64,000 nt of DNA, from contig NZ_LPNR01000115.1 of the NCBI RefSeq assembly GCF_019266065.1, positions 620-64,619 of the forward strand, read 5' to 3'. Numbering within the stretch: the first letter of the stretch is position 1; every line of letters begins with the position of its first letter. The notes below the pieces were generated by a model, which worked only from the letters and a program-made list of their open reading frames with translations, was not told the DNA's origin and made no database searches. The position numbers and the translations under genes are program-made. Positions 50,555-58,919 of this stretch are shown here, one piece after another. This DNA comes from Nocardia sp. MH4 (GTDB lineage Bacteria; Actinomycetota; Actinomycetes; Mycobacteriales; Mycobacteriaceae).

Positions 50555-51376
50555 ATGACTGAATGGCAGGCCTTCACCGTCGAGATCGCCGACCACGTTG
50601 CCCAGGTCACACTGACCGGGCCGGGTAAGGGCAACGCGATGGGACCCGATTTCTGGCGTGAGCTGCCGGAGATCTTCCGCGAGCTCGACGCCGACCCGCA
50701 GGTGCGGGCCGTGGTGCTCACCGGCGCGGGCAAGCACTTCTCCTTCGGGCTCGACCTGGCGGCGATGGGCGGCATGCTCGCCCCGGTGCTGGCCGACGAT
50801 GCCAAGGCCGCGCCGCGCACCGAGTTCCTCAAGGTCGTGCGCGGTATGCAGGACTCGGTGACCGCGGTCGCCGAGTGCACCAAGCCGGTGATCGCGGCCG
50901 TGTCCGGCTGGTGCATCGGTGGTGGCCTCGACCTGATCGCGGCCGCCGACATCCGGCTGGCCAGCGAGGACGCCAAGTTCAGCCTGCGGGAGGCGAAGGT
51001 CGCGATCGTCGCCGACATCGGCTCGCTGCAGCGTCTGCCCGGCATCATCGGCGAGGGCAACCTGCGCGAGCTCGCGTACACCGCCAAGGACATCGACGCC
51101 GCGCGCGCCGAGCGGATCGGCCTGGTCAACGAGGTGTTCGCCGATCAGGAGGCCGTCGTCGCGGCCGCGCACGCGATGGCCCGCGAGATCGCCGACAACC
51201 CGCCGCTGGTGGTGCAGGGCATCAAGGACGTGCTCGAGCATCGGACCGCTCCGGCGGTGGCCGACGGCCTGCGCTACGTGTCGACCTGGAACGCGGCGTT
51301 CCTGCCGTCCAAGGACCTCACCGAGGCGATCACGGCGGTGTTCCAGAAGCGCGCGCCGGAGTTCAAGGGCGAGTAA
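50555..51376 (+). CDS. enoyl-CoA hydratase/isomerase (crotonase) family protein
   Basis: 273 residues. Oxyanion-hole segments GAGKHFSFGLDLAAMG and SGWCIGGGLDLIAAADIRLAS. Active-site region REAKVAIVADIGSLQRLPGIIGEG carries Asp (ADIG) rather than the hydratase Glu, the pattern of dienoyl-CoA isomerases such as ECH1. It acts on fatty-acyl-CoA in the cytoplasm. No neighbouring beta-oxidation genes. Confidence 0.92.
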   Translation: MTEWQAFTVEIADHVAQVTLTGPGKGNAMGPDFWRELPEIFRELDADPQVRAVVLTGAGKHFSFGLDLAAMGGMLAPVLADDAKAAPRTEFLKVVRGMQDSVTAVAECTKPVIAAVSGWCIGGGLDLIAAADIRLASEDAKFSLREAKVAIVADIGSLQRLPGIIGEGNLRELAYTAKDIDAARAERIGLVNEVFADQEAVVAAAHAMAREIADNPPLVVQGIKDVLEHRTAPAVADGLRYVSTWNAAFLPSKDLTEAITAVFQKRAPEFKGE

Positions 51377-51419
51377 AGGCAGTACAAACGGTTGCCCCGG
51401 CGACCGTTCTGTCTACATA

Positions 51420-51451
51420 CTTGCATCACACAACTAATTGATTGATGCAAG
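51420..51451. promoter_or_regulatory. MarR-type palindromic operator
   Basis: CTTGCATCA (51420-51428) and TGATGCAAG (51443-51451), a perfect 9-bp inverted repeat with a 14-bp spacer, 15 nt before the MarR start at 51467. Probably binds that regulator. Confidence 0.7.
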
Positions 51452-51466
51452 TAAAGGTGAACTGAA

Positions 51467-51964
51467 GTGGTGGACAACGAGCCCGCGATCGACGCGATCG
51501 CGGTCCAGCTCGTCCGGCTGCACCGGCTGCGGGACCGGACGCTGGCCCAGATCAAGGACCGCTCCGGCATCGACCCGGCGGGCTTCGTCGTGCTGTTCCG
51601 GCTGGTCTGTGACGGGCCGATGCGCTCGGGCGCGCTGGCCGAGGCGGTGCACTCGGACGCGTCGACGGTGAGCAGGCAGGTGGCCCAGCTGGTCGACCGG
51701 GAACTGGTGCGACGCGTCGCCGACCCCGACGACGGCCGCGCCACCGTGCTGGAGGTGACCGACCAGGGCCGGGAGGTCGCCGAGCGGATTCGAACCCGGC
51801 GCCGCGAGTCGGTCGCCGTCGTCACCGAGGACTGGTCGCCCGAGGATCGCGCGACCTTCGCCGCGCTGCTGACGCGCTTCGTCGACGACTACGACGTGGC
51901 CCGCCCGACCCTGCTGACCCGCTCGACCGCGCTCAGCGCTACCGCGATGGAGAACGATTCGTGA
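51467..51964 (+). CDS. MarR-family regulator of the exporter operon
   Basis: 165 residues from a GTG. Winged helix MRSGALAEAVHSDASTVSRQVAQLVDRELVRRVADPDDGRATVLEVT (residues 48-94; recognition part DASTVSRQVAQLV, wing DPDDGRAT). Its stop overlaps the exporter's GTG by 4 bp, so regulator and pump are co-translated. Likely repressor of the operon, relieved by the pump's substrate. Confidence 0.92.
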   Translation: MVDNEPAIDAIAVQLVRLHRLRDRTLAQIKDRSGIDPAGFVVLFRLVCDGPMRSGALAEAVHSDASTVSRQVAQLVDRELVRRVADPDDGRATVLEVTDQGREVAERIRTRRRESVAVVTEDWSPEDRATFAALLTRFVDDYDVARPTLLTRSTALSATAMENDS

Positions 51965-53733
51965 CGACAACCGCGGCCCCGGTGGAATCACCTGCCGGCT
52001 TCACCCACCGCCAGATCCTGACCATCCTGTCCGGCCTCATGCTCGGCATGCTGCTGGCCTCGCTCGATCAGACGATCGTGTCGACCTCGATCCGCACCAT
52101 CGCCGACGACCTGCACGGCTACTCACTGCAGGCCTGGGCGACGACGGCCTACCTGATCACCGCGACGATCAGCACCCCGCTCTACGGCAAGCTCTCGGAC
52201 ATGTTCGGCCGTAAGCCGTTCTTCCTCACCGCGATCGGACTGTTCGTCATCGGCTCGCTGCTGTGTACGTTCGCCACGTCGATGTACCAGCTGGCGGCCT
52301 TCCGCGCGTTCCAGGGTCTGGGTGCCGGCGGGTTGATGTCGCTGGCGCTGGCCATCATGGGCGACATCATCAGCCCCCGCGAACGTGCCCGCTACCAGGG
52401 CTACTTCCTGGCCGTGTTCGGTATCTCGAGCGTGCTCGGGCCGGTGCTCGGCGGTCTGCTGGCCGGGCAGGACACCATTCTCGGCGTCACCGGCTGGCGC
52501 TGGGTGTTCCTGGTGAACGTGCCGCTGGGCCTGCTCGCGCTGGTCGTGGTGACCCGGGTGCTGCAACTGCCGCGCAAGCCGCACGCCACCCACCGCATCG
52601 ACTTCGGCGGCGCGCTGGTGCTCGCGATCGGACTGGTCCCGCTGCTGATCGTGGCCGAGCAGGGCCGCGAATGGGGTTGGGGCAGTACCGCGTCGGTGGT
52701 CTGCTATCTGATCGGCGCCGCGGGCGTCCTCGGGTTCGTCGCGGTCGAGAAGGTCATGGGCGATGCGGCGATGATCCCGTTGCGCATCTTCACCAACACC
52801 ACGTTCGCGCTCGGCGTGGTGATCTCGTTCGTGGTCGGCGCCGCCATGTTCGGCGGCATGCTGCTGCTGCCGCAGTACCTGCAGGTCGTGCGGGGCGCGG
52901 GACCCACCGAGGCGGGTCTGCAGATGCTGCCGATGGTGCTCGGCCTGATGACCGGTTCGATCGTGTCGGGTCGGCTGATCTCGAAAACCGGCCGCTACCG
53001 GGCCTTCCCGGTGATCGGCGCGACGGTGCTGACCCTCGGCCTGTTCCTGCTGCACCTGCTCGACGCCGACAGCCCGCTGTGGCTGGCGATGATCTTCATG
53101 GCGCTGGCCGGCTTCGGTCTCGGCAACCTGCTCCAGCCGATGACGCTGGCGCTGCAGAACGCGTTGCCGCCCGAGGACATGGGCGTGTCCACCGCCTCGG
53201 CCACGTTCTTCCGGCAGATCGGCGGCACGCTCGGCGCCGCAGTCTTCCTGTCGATCCTGTTCTCGCTGCTCACCCCGAACATCACCGAGCGGATGCAGCA
53301 GGCGGCCACCGATCCGGCCTACCAGCAGGCCGTGATCGCGGGTGCGCAGAGCGGCAACCCGGCCGATGCCGCGCTGGCCAAGGGCCTGCTGGCGCACGAC
53401 ACCTCGGCGGCGGGCCAGGTGCTCGAGGACAGCTCGATCGTCCAGCAGCTGAATCCGGTGCTGGCCAAGCCGTTCCAGGTGGGCTTCGCCGATTCGATGT
53501 CGACGGTGTTCCTGGTGGCGACCGGGGTCGCGCTGCTGGCGCTGCTGCTGGTGCTGTTCTGGAAGGAGGCCCCGCTGCGGATGCAGGGCGGCATCCAAGC
53601 CGCCGGTGACACCAAGGCCGCCGACGGCGCGGGCGCGCTGGTCGACACGGCGGCGCAGTCCAGTGCCGCGGACGCCGACCACAGCGCCGACGACGCGGGC
53701 GGCCGGGTGCGGGCCGCGGCGCCCCCGGCATGA
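51961..53733 (+). CDS. 14-TM major-facilitator drug exporter (EmrB/QacA, DHA2 family)
   Basis: 590 residues. Motif C-like and family signatures: ASLDQTIVSTSIRTIADDL (motif D1 of the DHA2 family), GKLSDMFGRKPFFLTAIG (motif A), then the IMGDIISPRERARYQGYFLAVFG and GPVLGGLLAG (motif C) regions. Fourteen hydrophobic helices, with the last after residue 510. The C-terminal 50 residues are hydrophilic and Ala/Asp-rich. It exports hydrophobic or cationic compounds by proton antiport. Followed 7 bp later by a sensor kinase gene. Confidence 0.93.
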   Translation: MTTTAAPVESPAGFTHRQILTILSGLMLGMLLASLDQTIVSTSIRTIADDLHGYSLQAWATTAYLITATISTPLYGKLSDMFGRKPFFLTAIGLFVIGSLLCTFATSMYQLAAFRAFQGLGAGGLMSLALAIMGDIISPRERARYQGYFLAVFGISSVLGPVLGGLLAGQDTILGVTGWRWVFLVNVPLGLLALVVVTRVLQLPRKPHATHRIDFGGALVLAIGLVPLLIVAEQGREWGWGSTASVVCYLIGAAGVLGFVAVEKVMGDAAMIPLRIFTNTTFALGVVISFVVGAAMFGGMLLLPQYLQVVRGAGPTEAGLQMLPMVLGLMTGSIVSGRLISKTGRYRAFPVIGATVLTLGLFLLHLLDADSPLWLAMIFMALAGFGLGNLLQPMTLALQNALPPEDMGVSTASATFFRQIGGTLGAAVFLSILFSLLTPNITERMQQAATDPAYQQAVIAGAQSGNPADAALAKGLLAHDTSAAGQVLEDSSIVQQLNPVLAKPFQVGFADSMSTVFLVATGVALLALLLVLFWKEAPLRMQGGIQAAGDTKAADGAGALVDTAAQSSAADADHSADDAGGRVRAAAPPA

Positions 53734-53740
53734 TCGAGGG

Positions 53741-54991
53741 ATGAATCGAACCGACAGCGGCGCGGCGGCGCGGCGGGTACGCCTGCTGCCCGCCGCTGTC
53801 GGCTATCTGCTGATCGGCGGGGCGACCGGGCTCGCCGCGCTGTTCGCGCTGGCCGCGCTGGCCGTCGTCGCCGCCATGAGCCTGATCGGGATCGGGATCC
53901 CGGCGCTGCCGGAGGCGGTGAGATTGATCCGCCCCCTGCTCACCCTGGAACGGCGCAGGGCGGGGCACCGCCTCGGCACCCCGATCACCTCGGCCTACCG
54001 GCCGCTGACCGGTGACCTGCGCGAACAGCTCGCGACCCTGGCCGCCGACCCGGCGAACCGCCGCGACCTCGCCTGGCTGGTGCTGCACGGCGTGATCGGG
54101 CTACCGCTGGCCGCGCTGGCGGTGGCCCTGCCGTTGAGCGCGGTGCAGCATCTGGTGCTCCCCCTGCTCTGGTGGGCGGGGGTGGACGGGTTGCCCGGCA
54201 GCAACGGGCTGGTCGTCGTTTCCTGGCCCACGGCGGCCCTGAGCGTGCTGATCGGTCTGGTGTTCGGCGCCCTCGCCCTGCGCTCGCCCGAGGCGGCGAC
54301 GGCGCAGGCGAAGCTCGCGCGAGCGCTGCTGGCGCCGGACGAGCACGCCCTGCTGGCCGACCGGGTCGCCGAACTCACCGCGACCAGGGCCGCCGCCCTC
54401 GACGCGCACGGCGCCGAACTGCGCCGCATCGAACGCGACCTGCACGACGGCGCCCAGGCCAGGATCGCGGCGGTGATCATGCAGCTCGGGCTCGCCGAGC
54501 AATTGCGCGGGCGCGACCCCGACGCGGCGGACCGGATGGTGCGCACCGCCCAGGACACCGCGTCGGCGGCGCTGGCCGAACTGCGGGACGTGGTCCGCAG
54601 CGTCTACCCGCCGGTGCTCTCCGATCGCGGCCTGGCCAGTGCCGTCTCCGCGCTGGCCGCGCGCAGCCCGATCCCGTGTGTGGTGGAGCTGAACGGGATC
54701 ACGCGACGGCCGATGGCGGTGGAGGCGGCGGCCTACTTCGTCATCGCCGAGGCCGTCACCAACGCCACCAAGCACTCGGGGGCCGCGACGCTGTCGATCG
54801 AACTGGGCGGACCGCCGCAACTGCTGATCGTGGCGATCCGCGACGACGGCGTCGGCGGGGCGACGGTGACCGAGGGCGGTGGCCTGGCCGGCATCCGGCG
54901 CAGGGCCGAGGCCCTCGACGGCCGGATGACGCTGACCAGCCCCGCCGGTGGGCCTACGCTGGTGCGCGTGGAGTTGCCGTGCGGGTCGTGA
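53741..54991 (+). CDS. sensor histidine kinase (NarL-type, HisKA_3)
   Basis: 416 residues. N-terminal membrane domain with about four helices (LLPAAVGYLLIGGATGLAAL; LAVVAAMSLIGIGIPAL; the 125-150 and 165-190 spans). The phosphoacceptor His is in ELRRIERDLHDGAQARIAAV, and the HATPase domain has NATKHSG (N box) and IRDDGVGGA (G box). It overlaps its response regulator by 13 bp. Its position right after the MarR-MFS pair suggests it senses cell-envelope stress linked to the pump substrate. Confidence 0.93.
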   Translation: MNRTDSGAAARRVRLLPAAVGYLLIGGATGLAALFALAALAVVAAMSLIGIGIPALPEAVRLIRPLLTLERRRAGHRLGTPITSAYRPLTGDLREQLATLAADPANRRDLAWLVLHGVIGLPLAALAVALPLSAVQHLVLPLLWWAGVDGLPGSNGLVVVSWPTAALSVLIGLVFGALALRSPEAATAQAKLARALLAPDEHALLADRVAELTATRAAALDAHGAELRRIERDLHDGAQARIAAVIMQLGLAEQLRGRDPDAADRMVRTAQDTASAALAELRDVVRSVYPPVLSDRGLASAVSALAARSPIPCVVELNGITRRPMAVEAAAYFVIAEAVTNATKHSGAATLSIELGGPPQLLIVAIRDDGVGGATVTEGGGLAGIRRRAEALDGRMTLTSPAGGPTLVRVELPCGS

Positions 54992-55638
54992 TCGCCGAGG
55001 ACGACGCCCTCCTGCGAGAAGGCCTGGTCCTGCTGTTGAAGACCGCCGGGATCGAGGTGGTCGCCGCCGTCGACAATGCCGACGATTTCCTCGCCGTGGT
55101 CACCGCCGACCGCCCGGACGCGGTGGTGGTCGACGTGCGGCTCCCGCCGACCTTCACCGACGACGGCCTGCGCGCCGCCGTGCGGGCCAGGACCGTGCAC
55201 CCCGGGCTGCCGGTGCTCGTCCTGTCGGCCTATGTCGAGGACAGCTACGCCGCCGAACTGCTCGGCGACGGCGCGGGCGGGGTGGGCTATCTGCTCAAGG
55301 AGCGGGTCGGCAAGGTCGACCGGTTCCTGGATTCGCTGCACCGGGTCGCCGCCGGCGGCACCGCGATGGACCCGGAGGTGATCGCGCAGCTGCTGGTGCG
55401 TCGCCGCGTCGACGATCCGCTGTCGACGCTGACGGCCAGGGAACGGGAAGTACTCGCGCTGATGGCGGAGGGCCAGGACAACTCCGCCATCGCCGCCGGA
55501 CTCGTCGTCACCGAAGGCGCTGTGCTCAAACACATTCGCAGCATCTTCGCCAAGCTCGGCCTGGCCGCCGACGAGTCCGGCCACCGGCGGGTGCTCGCGG
55601 TGCTCGCCTATCTCAACGCTCGTCCCGGTCGGCCGTGA
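54979..55638 (+). CDS. LuxR/NarL-family response regulator
   Basis: 219 residues from a GTG with GGAG 5 nt upstream. Receiver domain: acidic pair EDD (residues 7-9), phospho-Asp in VVDVRLPP (about 49), Lys in LLKERVG. The C-terminal LuxR HTH is LTAREREVLALMAEGQDNSAIA, followed by GAVLKHIRSIFAKLGL (quoted in two parts). Partner of the upstream kinase. Last gene of the four-gene operon, ending 8 bp from a convergent gene. Confidence 0.94.
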   Translation: MRVVIAEDDALLREGLVLLLKTAGIEVVAAVDNADDFLAVVTADRPDAVVVDVRLPPTFTDDGLRAAVRARTVHPGLPVLVLSAYVEDSYAAELLGDGAGGVGYLLKERVGKVDRFLDSLHRVAAGGTAMDPEVIAQLLVRRRVDDPLSTLTAREREVLALMAEGQDNSAIAAGLVVTEGAVLKHIRSIFAKLGLAADESGHRRVLAVLAYLNARPGRP

Positions 55639-55645
55639 ACGCGCG

Positions 55646-57172
55646 TCACCGCACCGCGCCGGACCCGGGCCGCTCCGACGGCGACCCGGCCTCGTCGCGG
55701 CAGGTCAGGTCGGTGCCGGGCAGAGTCCCGTCGAGCAGGTAGGTGTTGACGGCAGCGCTGACACAGCCGTTCGGGTAGTTGCCGTAGATCCAGTGGATCG
55801 GCACGTCCGGCAGGGTCACCAGCCGTGAGCCGCGCAGTGCCCGGTGCATGACCTGAGCGCCCGCGAAGGTGGTGCGCGTATCGCCGGTGGACTGCACGAT
55901 CAGACTCGGCACAGCGTTGTCGATCACCGTGGTCGGCTCGACCGGCGGCGCCCAGAACGCGCACGGCGTGATGTTGTTCGCGAACGCGCCGAACAGTGGC
56001 TGCTCGGCCCGGCTCGCCTCGATATTGCGCCGGTACCAGTCTGGATCGCGCGGCACTTCCGCGTCGCCGCAGAGCACGGCGGTGGCCGTGGAGAGGTCGC
56101 GCGGCTGGGCCGTCAGCATGAACGACAGCGAGGCGGCCAGCCCCGGTTCCGGGGTCACCGTGACGCCGTCGGCGGCGTCGGCGAGCTGACGCAGTTGTGC
56201 GGCCAGCAGCGGATACTTGCGTGGATCGTCGAGTTCGGCGAACAGCAGCGTCGGCAGGCTGTGCTGGTCGACGGTGAATTCGCCGATCCGGATCGGCCGC
56301 TCCTTCGCCCGGCGCACCATCGCCTGCACCGACTCGCGCACGGCGGAACGATCTGTGCCGAAACGGTATTCGCCGTCGCGCGCCGCGGTCCAGTCCGCCC
56401 ACAGGTCGAAGGCGGCCTCGTTGACCGGACCCATGGCGCGCAGCATTTCCGACGCGCCGTAGTGCTCGGGGTCGACGGCGCTGTCGAGGACGAAGCGGTC
56501 GGCGCGGTCGGGGAAGAGCTGAGAGAACACCGCGCCGAGGTAGGTGCCGTAGGAGGCGCCGAAATAGCTGATCCGGTCCTCGCCGAGCACCGAGCGGATG
56601 AGGTCCATGTCGCGCGCGGTATTGCGGGTGGTGATGTGGCGCAGGCGGGGACCCTCGTTCGCCGCGCACTGGGCGGCCAGCCCAGCCTGGCGGGCGGTGC
56701 TCGTGGCGAAGTCGCCCGCGTCGAGTCCGGCGGACTGGATCCAGAACCCCTCCTGCCAGCGGCAATTCACCGCGGCGGAGCGGCCGATGCCGCGCGGGTC
56801 CATGCCGATCAGGTCGTAGCGGGCACGGACCTCGGGTGTCATCCCGGCGCTCAGGTCGATCGGGTAGCCCAGGCCGGGGCCACCCGGGCCGCCCGGGTTG
56901 GACAGCAGCACGCCGTGGCGGCGCGCCGGATCGGTGGCGGGCAGGCGGGAGATGGCCACGGTCATCGTCTCGCCCCCCGGCGCCGAATAGTCCACCGGCA
57001 CGGTGACATCGGCGCACTGCGCGCCCGCCGGGTCGAGGCGGGGGTCCTCGCAGGATCGCCAGGACAGCGTCTGCCGGCGGAAGGAGTCGAGCGGGTCGGC
57101 CGAAGCCGGTGCGGCGGTGAGTAATCCGAGAACGGTGGCGGCGGTGAGCGCGGCCGTCGTCAGGCGCTTCAT
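55646..57172 (-). CDS. secreted TAP/SlpD-type tripeptidyl aminopeptidase-like hydrolase
   Basis: 508 residues. Sec signal MKRLTTAALTAATVLGLLTAAPASA (residues 1-25, quoted split: MKRLTTAALTAATVLG and LLTAAPASA). Alpha/beta hydrolase with LSNPGGPGGPG near the oxyanion hole, nucleophile FGASYGTYLG (Ser about 215), Asp in STGDTRTTFAGA and a C-terminal His region (DVPIHWIYGN). The family cleaves peptides or esters outside the cell. Cys pairs (RSCEDP, NPxC-type) suggest disulfides. ATGA overlap with the upstream beta-lactamase-fold gene makes a two-gene secreted-hydrolase operon. Confidence 0.87.
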   Translation of the reverse strand: MKRLTTAALTAATVLGLLTAAPASADPLDSFRRQTLSWRSCEDPRLDPAGAQCADVTVPVDYSAPGGETMTVAISRLPATDPARRHGVLLSNPGGPGGPGLGYPIDLSAGMTPEVRARYDLIGMDPRGIGRSAAVNCRWQEGFWIQSAGLDAGDFATSTARQAGLAAQCAANEGPRLRHITTRNTARDMDLIRSVLGEDRISYFGASYGTYLGAVFSQLFPDRADRFVLDSAVDPEHYGASEMLRAMGPVNEAAFDLWADWTAARDGEYRFGTDRSAVRESVQAMVRRAKERPIRIGEFTVDQHSLPTLLFAELDDPRKYPLLAAQLRQLADAADGVTVTPEPGLAASLSFMLTAQPRDLSTATAVLCGDAEVPRDPDWYRRNIEASRAEQPLFGAFANNITPCAFWAPPVEPTTVIDNAVPSLIVQSTGDTRTTFAGAQVMHRALRGSRLVTLPDVPIHWIYGNYPNGCVSAAVNTYLLDGTLPGTDLTCRDEAGSPSERPGSGAVR

Positions 57173-58341
57173 GCCGCGCACACGATCGCGTCGAAGGCCT
57201 GGTCGACGAGTTTCGCCTGTTCCTCGCTGCCGGGCAGCTGGTTCACCATGAGGGCGACCGCGACGCCGTCGGCGGTCGTGCCGGTGTGGGTTCCGAAGCC
57301 GGGGATGCTGCCACCGTGCCCGCTCACCTGTTCCCCGCAGGACGCGGTGCGCTGGATCAGGCCCAAACCGTAACCGGCCGTGGGCATCCGATCGAAGGGC
57401 ACGGTGCGGCGCATCTCGTCGAGCTGGGCGGGAGCCAGCAGCTTGCCGTTCAGCAGGGCGGCGAAGAAGCGATTGAGGTCGGCGCCGGTCGAGATCATAT
57501 CGCCCGCGGTGTCGGCCCAGGAGGGATCGAGTTCGGTGAAATCGACTCGAGTGCCGTCGATGTCCTGATAGCCGCGCGAGTGCGGGGAGCGCAGGCCGGT
57601 GTCGCCGGACGCGGGCGTGTAGGTGTCGCGCAAGCCGAGCGGTTCGATGATCCTGGTCGCGATCTCGGCGGCCGCCGGACGGCCGGTGACCTGCTCGATC
57701 AGCATGCCGAGGAGCACATAGTTGGTGTTGGTGTACACGGCGCGGGCACCCGGCTCGTACTGCGGCGGCATCGTCATCGCGATGCGCACCAGGTCGGCGG
57801 GGCTGTGATGCTGTCGCCGCGCGGCTTCGGTAGCGATGTCGAGCTGCGGGGAGCCGGGGTCGGTGGGCTTGCTGGGATCGCCGCTGGCCAGATACTCGGG
57901 CAGGCCGCTGGTGTGCTGGAGCAGCTGACGCACGGTGACGCGATCCCCGTCGTTGCCGTTGCCGTGCACGACCCCGGGCAGATAGCGCTCGACGGGCGCG
58001 TCCAGCTCGACCTTGCCCTCGGCGACCAGCTGCAGCAGCACGGTCGCGACGAAGCTCTTGGTATTGCTGCCGATCCGGACGAAGGCTCCGTCGGGAATCG
58101 GCGCGCCGGAGGCGATGTCGCCGACGCCCGCGGTGACGGTACGTTCGCCCGCCGGGGTGGTGATCACGGCCTGGGCGCCGGGGAAGCCCGCCCGCACCAG
58201 TGTTTCGAGGGCCTGTCGCACCTCGGGCCCCGGCGCCGTCGGCGGCGCGCTCTCGCCACCACACGCGGGCACGGCGAGCAGCGCGACGGCGCACGCTCCC
58301 GCGGCGACGATGCGGCGGGACCTGCTGCGAAATAGGGTCAT
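57169..58341 (-). CDS. lipoprotein serine hydrolase of the beta-lactamase / DD-carboxypeptidase fold
   Basis: 390 residues. N-terminus MTLFRSRSRRIVAAGACAVA then LLAVPACGGE: a lipobox ending at Cys about 27. Catalytic SxxK in SNTKSF (Ser about 93), YxN in YTNTNY, and HGG in GHGGSIPGFG instead of KTG, the class-C-like EstB/DD-peptidase group. It acts outside the membrane on D-Ala-D-Ala or ester substrates. First gene of the minus-strand pair with the TAP-like hydrolase. Confidence 0.88.
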   Translation of the reverse strand: MTLFRSRSRRIVAAGACAVALLAVPACGGESAPPTAPGPEVRQALETLVRAGFPGAQAVITTPAGERTVTAGVGDIASGAPIPDGAFVRIGSNTKSFVATVLLQLVAEGKVELDAPVERYLPGVVHGNGNDGDRVTVRQLLQHTSGLPEYLASGDPSKPTDPGSPQLDIATEAARRQHHSPADLVRIAMTMPPQYEPGARAVYTNTNYVLLGMLIEQVTGRPAAAEIATRIIEPLGLRDTYTPASGDTGLRSPHSRGYQDIDGTRVDFTELDPSWADTAGDMISTGADLNRFFAALLNGKLLAPAQLDEMRRTVPFDRMPTAGYGLGLIQRTASCGEQVSGHGGSIPGFGTHTGTTADGVAVALMVNQLPGSEEQAKLVDQAFDAIVCAA

Positions 58342-58583
58342 GAGCTGCGCTTTCCTCCTGCTGAGACGGTGCCTGCCTGACTGTTTCGAGCGTAGGAAGA
58401 CCAGCCCGCCGCGCCCATGCCGCGCGCGCCCGAATCCGAGGTGGTGCCAGCACTACCAACCCAGGGGTGGGGAAGGTGAAACGCCCATGGTGGGGGCGGA
58501 AGTCCCCCTAGGGGTGGCTGTTTCGGCGGCTGCGCGCCCATAACGTTCATCTCGTCGAAAACGAACGCAGAGGAGCGAACGAC

Positions 58584-58811
58584 ATGCGCATCAAAACCAC
58601 CATCGCCGCCGGACTGCTGGCTGCCGCGACCGTCGCCGGGGTGTCGACGGTCGCCGCGGGCAACGCCGCCGCCGGCCCGTACGGCACCTACTACGGCACC
58701 TACGCCACCCTCGCCGCCTGTCGCGCCGACGGCGAGTCGTCCTACACCGGCGGCTACTACTGGGAGTGCACCGAGAACTGGGACGGCTGGGACCTCTACA
58801 TCTGGTACTGA
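58584..58811 (+). CDS. small secreted Tyr/Gly-rich peptide, 75 aa
   Basis: Signal peptide MRIKTTIAAGLLAAATVAG...NAAAG (about 30 residues) with GAGGAG upstream. The mature part of about 44 residues is rich in Tyr, Gly and Trp (YGTYYGTYATLAAC, SSYTGGYYWEC, DGWDLYIWY) and has exactly two Cys, which could form one disulfide. Small secreted proteins of this build occur in Nocardia and relatives without known role. Lies 108 bp upstream of the SARP regulator on the same strand. Confidence 0.7.
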   Translation: MRIKTTIAAGLLAAATVAGVSTVAAGNAAAGPYGTYYGTYATLAACRADGESSYTGGYYWECTENWDGWDLYIWY

Positions 58812-58919
58812 GCTACCTGATCGTCCGACCCAGGGGCATCCGGCGACGCCGGGTGCCCCTTCTCGGTGTTCGGCTAGATTGTCGGTCTGAGTTCCCCCAG
58901 TGAGAGAGATTGGCCGCGC

